Source of the DNA: Cepaea nemoralis
Lineage: Eukaryota; Mollusca; Gastropoda; Stylommatophora; Helicidae
NCBI GenBank assembly: GCA_014155875.1
Contig: JACEFZ010011406.1
Coordinates: 62,001-126,000 of the forward strand
Length of the DNA: 64,000 nucleotides
Direction of reading: 5' to 3'
The notes beneath the pieces are model-generated. The model had not been told where the DNA came from, did not search any database, and saw only the letters and a list, made by a program, of their open reading frames with translations. Positions 48,501-60,500 of the stretch are shown here, in pieces (the stretch's first letter is position 1; each line of letters begins with the position of its first letter). Position numbers and translations under genes: made by a program.

Positions 48501-51500
48501 GCTTCACATTGATTTGGATCACATGAGTGTCGGCAAACTACCGAGTGTTAAAAAATTACCAAGTAAATCACAAGCAGCCAAAAATTGCTGGGGTTGACTA
48601 TGACATCCTGTAAAGGACAAGCAACTAACATGTTAACATGATTATTAACAGTATTATTCTCCACAATCTACAACTCTGGAATTCCTTCGATTAACATTTA
48701 AATAATCAGGACACCTCACTGCGGGATACTTCAACAATAATTCTCCTGGAATTCTGAAACAATGGAGTGGGGAGGTTGTGGAATGGGGGATCTTGAAGAC
48801 TGGCTGATTGAAAATGAACTCATCTTAATCAATCAAACAGATGACAAAGCAAGATACTACTCCAGAATGAATCTTAGATTGTGAAGAAATAAATTAGGAA
48901 GAGCTTGGATGCAATGGAGATATGATTTCTGAGATGAATACTGTGAATACCATGGATTGAAGAAGTAACTAACAATGATTGCCTGGAAAGGGCTAATGAA
49001 AGTAGAACTGTCATAAAAACTGTCATTTACTGCCAATATAGTACCTTGCGGTGTATGGCAGAGGGGTCTTTCAGCCTGAGGAATTAAGGCCCCCTGGCTA
49101 GTGCAGTCGCCGCGAACTGTGCAGGTTAGAATTTTATTTTTTCCCCCGACAGAAAAAAATCCCATACCTTACTGAGGGATCGAACCCGGGTCTCCCGAAT
49201 GAGAGTCCAGCATTCTAGCCACTCTGCCAGCCGCTCCGAAAGTAGAACATTACTTACAATTACAAAAAAAAGACAAAATACCATGAAAACTAGAAAGATA
49301 ATGGAAGGAGAGGCAGAGGCAGGCAAAGGAATGATGCTGGATAACTTAAGATGGTGGCATGGAGGAATATCATCAATAGAAGTAATCCAGAACAGCAAGG
49401 ACCAAGATCTGTGGAGATAGATGAGTGCCAACACCATTTGGCAGGCACATGATGATGATATACAGAAGTAATTGCATACATAAGATAACATATGGTCAGT
49501 ATTCATAATGAATATTTAAAATATAACAAATGAACATACACAGAAATACTTAACTGACAGATAAATACATACCTTATTACAAAACAAACTTAATTTTTAA
49601 AACAGTAGGGAGGTCAGCATGGCCGAATGGATAAGAACGCATGCTCTTAAACATCCCATTTGCTGATGCTGAGGTCAGGGGTTCAACCTCTACACCGGAT
49701 AGCTGAACTAAAATGTTGACCTCTTATCCTTGACTTGGAAACGTAAATTACAAGTACCTCTGAAGTTGAAGTTGGTTCACCTAATGGCGAGTGACACTGG
49801 CAATAGGGAAAGCTAACCCACACATAAAATTCAGTCCAGTGCTACTAAAAGTAGTGTGTATGGACTACGCTTGAGTTCAAAGCGAGTGAGCGCTGAAAAG
49901 AAAAAAAACAACAACAGAAAATAGTTCAAAAAGTAACACCCCTGTAGAATACATTATGTATATAAAACACTCACATCCAGTATTCTTCTGATGGAAATAC
50001 CCGTCTTTTGCCGGTCACTTTATAAAACATTGTGGTATTCCACACACCCACAAAAAGACTGCTGTCTGCTGTATAGCAAGTTCCATTACTCATTTGAATC
50101 CCATCCACGCAGGTCACAATTGGCCACTTGAGGCTGCAATCTAGGAAGAAAATAAAAATAAAATTAATTATCATTATTGTCCAATAATCATCTCAGTATG
50201 TCTTGGTCATTACAATGTCTACTTTTCAGTATACGAGGGTTGTTCAAAAAGTAATGCACCACATCGTTTTTCTCAGTTCATAATGAAGATAAAAGCACAT
50301 ACGGCATGTGCCAATTGTATGCACCGAATTGCAACCCAACCGGCCAAATAATGTGGCTGCCCTAAACCATTGAAAATGGAGCGTGTTAGAAACTTGCGTT
50401 ATAAGCAGTGAATTGTCATAGAATTTGTCATTGCAGAGAAGGAAACTATTATAAACATTCACAAGCGTATATGTAATGTGTATGGGAGTTTTGCAGTTGA
50501 CAGGAATACAGTCAGTCGCTGGGTTCAGAGAATCAAGGAATCAGGAAGTGGAGATATGGAGATGCTTGATAGTCTGCACTGTGGATGTCCTGCCACAGAC
50601 ACCAACGCAGAAATGTTGAAATGTGCTGAGGGCATTATTTGTACTGATAGGCGAATCACTGCTCAACAATTGGCCTTACAAATGTCAGTCAGCAATGGTA
50701 GTGCAAATGCAGTTATTAAAACTCATGGATTTTCTAAAGTCTCCTTCATGACAATGCAAGCCCTCACACAAGTCTGACATAACTGCACTTAGGACATTCC
50801 CATACGTGCTCCGTCCCCTCGTTGAACAGCCAATAGTCATACCTACAATGTCATAACTAATCGCTCCCACTGCTGTCTGATTGAATGTTCACTTGGTCTT
50901 CAATCTCAGTTTTTAGATTCTTCTAACCCCTGCCAATCCCCAGCCATATCATTCTTTCCAGATACGGATTCTCAGCCTGTCCCCCACCTTCTCCACCTGG
51001 TCCAATAGCTGTACGACCACCTTTCCCTTGTCCATAGGTAATCTACCACCAAGAGGTGCATTCCCTGCCAGCCTATCAGCCTGTTCATTCCCCAGATCTT
51101 CTGCATGACCAGGGCAAAAAATCCATACAATTCTTATATCTGTGACAACCAAAGTGAGGTGAGCCATTTCACACAAAACATTCCTTTCTCCACCTTACTA
51201 TACATACTCCTACGATACATACTCCTACTATACATACTCCTGAGTCCGTAATGAATGCTGACACAAGCCTGGCAACACTGGAAGCAATCACCAAATTGAG
51301 TTGGACTGTACTAGTTTAGTTTAGTCATTTAGTTGTTGGATCAACATCATGGCACACGGTTTAACCCATAAGTGCTCCGTTTTCCTCCTAACTCAAACCT
51401 GAGTTTGGAGAAACTCAGCTCAATGCACGAACTCTGTTGCATTGGCGAGGATCCTGAAATACTTTGGGTAGATTTTTAACTAACAATTTTGCCCGGGCAG

Positions 51501-54500
51501 CGCCGTTAGGCTACTCTTTTTCGATTTCCAACTGCCAAGGGATTTTTTACGTGCACAACAATACACACGGGTGTCCGATCCCACTACCCAGAGACCAGGG
51601 GAAATTTTATTACTGGAAGTCCAGGTGGATTTTTTAAAATAAATCCCGGTCTCACCAGGGCCTGAACCCGAGACCTCCAGCACTTCGAGGCAGACACTAT
51701 ACCTCGAGACCACTCACTGTACTACCCAATCCAAACTATTGTCCCGATTTGGCACCTTCTGATTGTATCTGTTTGGTCCACTTGAAAATGCCCTCCATGA
51801 AACAAAGTTTGAAGATGATCAAGGGGTGATTCATGCAGCGAAGAAATGGCTACATAATCAAGACAAAATCTGGTATGGGAAAGGAATACTTGTTTCGCTC
51901 TGGCATAAAGCAGTACAAGTTGATAGTGATATGTTGAATAATACCAATGTTTACATAACATATCCATTATATTGTTTATAAATTTCATGCTTTATTAATA
52001 AACAGCCGGTCTCTCTGGCTGAGGGGTTACAACACTTTCTCCGTAATCCCGTTTATCACGCAGAGTCTCGTAGCGGGAGAGAACTGGGAGCGGTTCGACC
52101 CCCTCTGGTGACTTGCGGGATACTGTGCCGGCCGCTCAGAAAGCAATGGCAAACTACTGAGCGTAATCTTGCCAAGAAATCGACAGACAGCTGAAAGATG
52201 CTGCTGTTGACAGCGATGTCCTGTAAAGGATATGCAAAAAAAAATAAATTAATAAACAGCTCCTGAGAAAAACATGATGATTACCATTACTGACATCATT
52301 ATCATCATGCAACTTACCTTTGTGAACCAAAAAATGTTATACACCTCTGCTGGTGTCACAAAGAATTATCAACATTTGATAATGTCCATTAGTGAAAATT
52401 GGCTAGATGTACTCACACTATTAGCAGAACAGTTGAAAAGATTGCACAGTTGAAAAGATTGCACACTGGAAATGATTGCACATTGAAAATGATTGCACAG
52501 TTGAAAAGATTGCACACTGGAAATGATTGCACATTGAAAAAGATTGCACACTGGAAATGATTGCAAGATCAAAAAGATTGCACACTGAAAAAGATTGCAC
52601 ACTGGCAAAGATTGCACATGGGAAAATTGCACACTGGAAAAGATTGCACCCTGAAAAGGGTTGCACAATGGAAAAGATTGCAAATTGGACATTTTCCATT
52701 TTGTGACCAGTGAGACACATTTTGCAACAGAAATGTCCGGAACCACTCAATGTAGTACAGTCTGGGCTGTCCTTTCAACTCTGAGAAACTTGCATGTGAA
52801 GCATGAGTGACTCTTATAGCAAAAGTTCTCAATTTAGTAGGAGAGACATGGTGAACATCTAACTAATTTGCCATTCAGTTGAGATATCATCTGATGGACG
52901 CTTGAACAGATTTGCCATTCAGTAGGGATCTCACAAGGCAGACATTTCAACTGATTTGTCAAAATAGTAAACAGTAGGATGCATATTTCATGGACTTTAT
53001 TTGCCCATTATTTAAGGATGAGCGGATCAGTGCCAGAGGATTTTTCCTTTTGGGGGTTTCTGGTCTCTCATCTCAAGGAGCCATGAACTCTGAGATTCTC
53101 TGACAGCTTGGCTAAGGCCTATGATAGCCATTTATCCATGGTATACGACAAGGCCATATTCCAGAAGTTTTGCATGAGGTTCTGTAAAACAAGCCTGCTG
53201 GCACTTAAGGTGAGGTACAGAGTATCAATTTATATGCAACATAACAGCCTTGACATTCATCCATGACTGTGATCAAAATCACCACATTACATTGTATAAA
53301 ACAAATAACATTGAATGCAAATATATCCTTGTCATTAGAACATTAATTATATGTTGTATAAAATCAGTATTAATATAGCTGGACTAAAATGTTGACTTCT
53401 CATCCTTGACTTGGGGACGTAAATTACAAGTACCTTTGAAGCCAGAGTGGGTTTGTCTGATGGCAAAGGACACTGGTAAGAGGGAAAGCTAATCCACACG
53501 CAAAAACCAGTCCAGTGCTCTAAAAGTAGTAGGATAAATAGATTGCGTTTGTGTTCAAAAGTAACCAAAAACAAAAACAATATGGCTGTGAGTCCTGGAG
53601 AATTAATAAACAAGCAATAAAGTCTTAGAAAAGTAGTTTTAAGAAGAATGTCAAAAATATCACGAGCAGTGAAAATTAGCAATCTCAATGTTTTGATGGA
53701 GGCCAAGACGCACAGAAAACGTATGTCACATATTAGAAGCAAATAACTAGTAGTATTTGGCTGCATGACAAGAAAAGAAAAATATACAGCAACATCTAAA
53801 AACATTCATAATAAATAAGATAAAGGAACACAAAGTTAGAAGAGACTGGACAATCTTGCAATTATGAAAAAAAAAGATGCCAGTACATGATCTGATACAT
53901 AGTGATAATTAAGGGAAGTTGTGGAAAAGCATAATCATCCAAGCCAGTTAGAAAGGCGCTTGATGATGGTGATGATGAATTTAGACTCTCTCTCTCTCTC
54001 TCACACACCCACACAAAAGAGCACAATGAGAATAAGACACACATTAACATATAAAAACACAAATATCTAAATTAAAAAATATCTAATTAGCTTGATAAAT
54101 ATAATTTTTCCTATCACCATTATCCTCTTAACATTCGGTTACCAGCCCAACAACCCCCTAGAACCCTACTCCTCAAGTGCCAATTGTAATAATTATTGTA
54201 CAGACCTTCTGTATTCCAGCCTGGATTGTCACAGGAATCCCACGGCAAGCTGCTGGTGAATGAAGCAAACAAGTAGAACTGTGCCCAGGCAATGATCATG
54301 TTGTAGTAGATGCTGATCAAGACCGATGATACAATCATAGACACACCAACTCCTGGTATTCACAAAGCAGTAGCATAAGCACACCTAATAAACATTCGGA
54401 TATGTTCATAAACACATCTGATATTTTTATGAAAGTATGGATCTACCTAGCTTAGTGGTTAGTACTCTTGCCTGAAAATACAGTGGCCCAGGTTTGACGC

Positions 54501-57500
54501 CAAGGTGAGGGAGGATAATTTTGTTTTTTACCAGTGCGGCTCTGGATTTGACGCGGACTCCAAAAAATTAGTACCAGACAATATTCAGGGAATTATTGGA
54601 TGCATAACTTTGTTTCTGATTGTCACAGTCTCAATGCATTGATACATATATTCCATTAGTGGCATCTTTAGTCATGTAGTAACGATTTTTGCATATTTTC
54701 CATGCATTTACAATGCACATATTATTGTATTGATTATTATTAAATAAAATTAAAACCTTAAAAGTGTGACAGAAATAACAATAATCATTTCATTATCTTG
54801 TAACCTGTCAATATTGTTGTTAAGGATGTCAAGAGTGTTAAGCACCTAACATCATGTTGCAGATGAACTCAGTGACATCATTAGGACAGTTTAAAGATAG
54901 CCACCGCACTTTTGACATGCACCAAAGAGGAGCAGCGTTCTCTTATCCGTTTTTTGACCTGTGAAAGGGTGAAACCTATAGAAATTCATCGGTCAACGAA
55001 GGTCCAGTATGGCGATGCATGCCTATCAGTCCAGTAAATGTATGAGTGGAGCAGGAAATTTCAACCCAAAATCAAATCCAAACGATGTAGACTTCTGAGT
55101 AAAGGTGTCCTTTAGCAACATGACAGTCCTCGACCCCCATACTGCCTGTGCCAGGGTTGAAACCATCAAAGACCTCCACTTTCAGTGTATATTACATCCC
55201 CCTTACTCACCAGACCTAGCCCCAGGTGACTTACACCTGTTTGAACAACTCAAAGAGTCAAAAAACATTTAAGATTTTAATTTGAAGCCTCCTTGTAGAA
55301 ATCACAAACAGACAAACAATTCTGGGATTTACTGTGATGTCCTGTAATGGATATGCAACTACCTTCTTGTTTGTCATGTTTGTGTTGCTCTTGACAGCAG
55401 ATGTTATAAATGAAAAGTCGAAAATGAGTGGATTGTTTTTACGTATTTATTATTACTTTCCTGATTAGAGAAATTAGACGTAGACAGTCAAAATTTTTTG
55501 GTCACTTTATGAGAAGAAATAAATTGGAGAACTTGGTGACAACTGGCAAGTTTGAGGGGAAGAGAACAAGGGGAAGGCAGAGAAGTAGATACCTAAATGG
55601 CTTAGTCACGTAGTATGGTTGAGACAGGAACACTGAGCTGATCCATGACTCTGGTGATCGAGTGAGATGACGAAACATGACCGCTCATGCTTATTGGCAT
55701 AGCACATGATGAATGAATGGTCACTATAAAATTTGTCTTCATTTTTACCCACTGTGATTTCTGTTCACCTGGTCTGAGGTCCTTGTAGGGTATGTACACG
55801 TGTTTGTGCTTGTTGGATCTCAGTACGATCTTAACATACCAGTTTGTTTCACTTTATACTGCAGTCAAGACCTTTCTTATTCGTTATAGCTCATGCACTC
55901 CATGGAAGGCCGCCTTTATACCCCGGCCTACAGAATATTTTCCCAACATCCGATTAGTAGTATGACTCTTCGCTGGCTGTTGAACGAGGGGACGGAGCAT
56001 GTATGGGAATGTCCTGAGTGCAGTGATGTTGGTTCTTGACTCAACTCAACTCAACTTCCCAACAGACACCAGCTATGGGACAGTTTGCTGTAATGATTGT
56101 CTGTTTTTTAAAAAAATGTGCTTGGAGGTGAACACTTGGATTATAGTCATCTAGTTTAGTGTTTACTGACAAGAAATGAGCAAATAGTAATTTACCAAGA
56201 AATGCAAGTATATTTTACCAATTCTAATCATGTTACACAACTACATTTTAAAAGTATTATAAATTATCTGTAAATTTAACTGCATGAACTTAAAACTTCA
56301 CAATAAAATATACTTCAAAATTCCTCACAACTATTTCCATACCTTTGAATATTGGCGCAAAGTCCCAACATTTGGCAGGACCACGACTACAGAACTGACC
56401 AAGACTAACTTCCAGAAAGAAGATGGGAATTCCCACTACAGCCAACATTAAGAAATAGGGGAACAGGAATGCGCCACCTCCATGTCTGAAATAAGAATAT
56501 TAAAAGAAAAAGTTAAGGTTAAAATCCCTGTTTACTTGTCATTAAAGAATGTGTAGTGTATATTTTAGGCTCTTATTAACTGGTCTCTAGATTTATACTA
56601 GATGTCTAGTCTCTACTGATAAAGGTACCATAAAAAAGCAATGTGTTAGCACTGATTATTACTTTTACCAACTCTGTTCAAGTTGTCACTTTAAGTGCTT
56701 TTGTCCTAGCAGTTTTAACTTACTTGAAATTATAACCACCTTTCTGTCCTAGTAGTTTTAACTTGCAGTTGCACCTTTAATCACCTTTCTGTCCTAGTAG
56801 TTTTAACATACAGTTGCAACTTTAACCTCCTTTCTGTTCTAGTAGTTTTAACTTACAGTTGCAACATTAACCACCCTTCTGTTCTAGTAGTTTTAACTTA
56901 CAGTTGCAACTTTAACCACCTTTCTGTCCTAGTAGTGTTTAACTTACAGAACTTACAGTTGCAATTTTAACCACCTTTCTGTTCTAGTAGTTTTAACTTA
57001 CAGATGCAACTTTAACCACCTTTGTCCTAGTAGTTTTAACGTACAGTTGAAATTATAACCACCTTTCTGTCCCAGTAGTTTTAACTTGCAGTTGCAACTT
57101 TAACCACCTTTCTGTCCCAGTAGTTTTAACTTACAGTTGCAACTTTAACCACCTTTCTGTCCTAGTAGTGTTAACTTACGGTTGCAACTATAACTATCTT
57201 TCTGTCCTAGTGGTTTTAACTTACAGTTGCACCTTTAACCACCTTTCTGTCCCAGTAGTTTTAACTTACAGTTGCAACTTTAACCACCTTTCTGTTCTAG
57301 TAGTTTTAACTTACAGTTGCAACTTTAACCACCTTTCTGTCCCAGTAGTTTTAACTTACAGTTGCAACTATAACTATCTTTCTGTCCTAGTGGTTTTAAC
57401 TTACAGTTGCACCTTTAACCACCTTTCTGTCCAAGTAGTTTTAACTTACAGTTGCAACTTTAACCACCTTTCTGTTCTAGTAGTTTTAACTTACAGTTGC

Positions 57501-60500
57501 AACTATAACTATCTTTCTGTCCTAGTGGTGGTTTTAACTTACAGTTGCACCTTTAACCACCTTTATGTCCAAGTAGTTTTAACTTACAGTTGCAACTTTA
57601 ACTGCCTTTCTGTCCCAGTAGTTTTAACTTACAGTTGCAACTTTAACCACCTTTCTGTCCCAGTAGTTTTAACATAGAGTTGCAACTATAACTATCTGTC
57701 TTTCCCAGTAGTTTTAACATAGAGTGCAACTATAACCACCTTTCTGTCCCAGTAGTTTTAACTCACAGTTGCAATTTTAACCACCTTTCTGTCCCATCTG
57801 ATATTACAATTACAATTATCTTATTTTACAGATTTTCTTAGACAGAAAGCATTAAAGGAACTATACTTATTAACATTTCAACCTATTATAATGTTTATTG
57901 CGTTAGTGCTGAGTTGTTGACTCCTGAATATGCCAAATAAAAAGTAACAGCAGCCCATTGACACACACGTTTGCCTGCCAACCCGCTAGTCAAGTGTTAG
58001 GATCCCCTTCAAAGTGAGGGTTTTGTCATTGACCTGGGCTCTCAGGTCGACCCAACTTACAATTTATACCACATAATTGTCAGGGAAGTAAAGGCAGCCG
58101 GGGTGATACAGATCATCAATCAATCATGTGCCATGCCGGAAAGCGTGGGCGGTCATGACTCGCCATTTCACTCGATCACCAGAGTCATGGATCAGCTCAG
58201 TGTTCCTGTCTCGACCATGCCATGTGGCCAAGCCATCCAGGTATTTACTTCTTGGTCTTCCCCTTGGTCTGTTCCCTTCGATCTTGCCAGTTGTCACCAA
58301 GTTCTCCAATCCATTTCTTCTCATAACATGTCCAAAAAATTTTGACTGTCTACGTCTAATTTCTCTAATCAATTTACGATTTTCATTTGTCTCCTGTAGT
58401 ACTTGGTCATTGGTTTTTCTGTCTGTCCATGGTATTCTTTGCATTCTCCTCAGAAACCACATTTCTGCAGCCATCAGATGTTTTTCAGCTTGACTGCTCA
58501 TTGTCCAAGCTTCACATCCATACAAAAGTACAGGCTCTATGTAGCACCTCAACACTCTTTTTCTCGTTTCAATTGACATCTTTTTATTGGTCAGTATGTT
58601 TTTCATCTTGCTAAAGGCTACTTTCGCCATGGCGATTCTTGTTCTAATCTCTTCAAGGCATCTCCCATCAGATGTTATGACTGTTCCGAGATAATTGTAC
58701 CGATTCACTTGTTGAAGAATATTCCCATTTACTTGTATATTACATTGTGGTATTTCGTTCTTCCTAGTGACGACCATAATCTGTGTCTTTTTACAATTTA
58801 ATTCTAACCCTAGTTGTTCACTGTGTGCAACAACCGCATCTACTAATTGTTGCAGATCCTGCTCATTGTCTGCAATCAATACTGTATCATCTGCATATCT
58901 AATGTTATTGATGTTTCGTCCTCCAATGATGATTCCATTTATATCTTCTACATTTCTGAAAATATTTTCACTGTATAGGGAAAAAAGATCTGGAGACATT
59001 ACACATCCCTGTCTCACACCTCTCTTAATAGGCTGATATTGTCCCACTTCATTATCAATCCTTATGGCAGCTTGTTGTTTCCAATATATGTTTTTTATAA
59101 GTCTAATGTCTTTCCCATCAATTTGTAGATCTGCAAGCATATCTACCATGTTGACATGTCTTACTCTATCGAAAGCCTTTGTGTAGTCAATAAAGCAAAG
59201 ATGTATATCTTTGTTTACTTCTATAGAACGTTCAATAACTGATCGCAGCATATACACAGCATTTCCTTCTACAAACCCACATTGTTCTTCCCCTATTTCA
59301 GGTTGTATTTTCTTCCTAATTCTTTGCATGATAATTCATAGCACAATCTTTGTGATGTGACTCATTATACTAATTGTTCTATGTTGATCACATTCCAAGG
59401 CTCCTGATTTCTTTGGGATTGCAATAAATATCAGAATTACATTATTCAGAAGGTATATCTCCGGTATGATATAATGTGTTCAGCAATCTGGTGACTTGCT
59501 CTATTCCATATTCTTCTAAAGCTTTAATCATTTCTGTGATGTTATCTGAACCAGGGACCTTTTCAGCTTTCATATGTTTAAGAACATTTCGAACCTCCAT
59601 CTTCAAAATTGGCGGTCCTTCATTATTAAATCGAATATCATACTGTTCATCTCTGTTATCATCATAAAGGTTTTTCACATAATCTGACCATACATGTAGA
59701 ATCTGATCTTTTTCTATTATGATTTTGCCATCTTTAGTTTTTAGACAGCCTGCTGATGTACTTGTTCTTTTATTAGTAAGTTCCTGAATTATTTTGTGCA
59801 CTAATTTGGTATTTTGTCTGTTGTGTTGTTTTTCAATTTCTAAGCAATTTTTCTCAAGCCACGCTTCTTTTGCCTCCTTACATAATATTCTGACTTGTCC
59901 GTGAATTTCTTCATATTTGGCAGAATTATTTTTGTTGAGTCTTCTTGTTTCCATTAGTTGTAAAATTTCTTCAGTCATCCATTTCTTACGACCCACATTC
60001 TTTAATTTTGGAATAGTTGTTTCTGCAGCCAAACTGATTGAATTCTTCAACATTTCCCATTGATCATCCACATCCTGGAATAGGATCTCTAGATCAGACA
60101 ATATATCAAATCTGTTCTGTACTTCTATGTTGAATTTGTTTTGTATTTCCTTGTCATTACTCAATGTACACAAATCATATTTAGTGTTTCCTGTTATATA
60201 CTTGACTTTCTTGTGCAGTGTTTGAAAAAATTGTCGTTCCACGTTTTGTATTTACCTATTATGTTGCATGAACTCCACAGTAAGTAAATAACTTGGAACG
60301 GCAATATTTTCACAAACTGCACAGTCATTAAAAATACACCCTGTATCATTCACTGAGTGCAGAATGGTCTAACTATGATGGGACTAGCACCATATGACCA
60401 ATACATCTCATGGTATGAAAAAGGTCCTTCACTTTTTAATTTGCATGTAGCTACTGGCTGCTGGGAGTGAAGTGCTGGGTCTTCATCTGTTCTAGGCTAC

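Larger units (their letters stand above)
50232..51990 (+). mobile_element. mariner-like transposon, broken and re-invaded
   Basis: Left end TACGAGGGTTGTTCAAAAAG is a typical mariner terminus. The N-terminal part of the transposase lies before 50777 and the H-D-N-A-S-P-H-T motif near 50750. The C-terminal part (P-D-L-A-P-S-D) resumes at 51730 and runs to 51981. Between them sit an RNase H LINE fragment and a SINE. No right terminus was found. Confidence 0.8.
58122..60245 (-). mobile_element. RTE-like LINE, 5'-truncated, longest copy
   Basis: Keeps the RT region and C-terminus but lacks the endonuclease. A tail of ATCA repeats at 58108-58121 marks the 3' end. The reading frame is broken only between about 59340 and 59441. 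In intron 2. Other pieces of the same subfamily: 15207-15425, 20545-20712, 23275-24240 and 55465-55712. Confidence 0.85.

Noticed and set aside
49612..49700. Functional tRNA gene (box A and box B present)
   Set aside because: No cloverleaf acceptor pairing seen; the sequence continues into a conserved SINE body and has several copies.
57168..57677. 169-codon frame with a repeated L-T-Y-S-C motif
   Set aside because: By-product of the 45-bp minisatellite (45 is a multiple of three).
56690..57800. CRISPR-like array
   Set aside because: Units are contiguous with no unique spacers and the DNA is clearly eukaryotic; a minisatellite. The same applies to 24914-25257 and 52430-52690.
58124..60242. 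Host gene for an RT-like protein
   Set aside because: Frame broken, several truncated paralogues in the same window, repeat tail at the 3' end.
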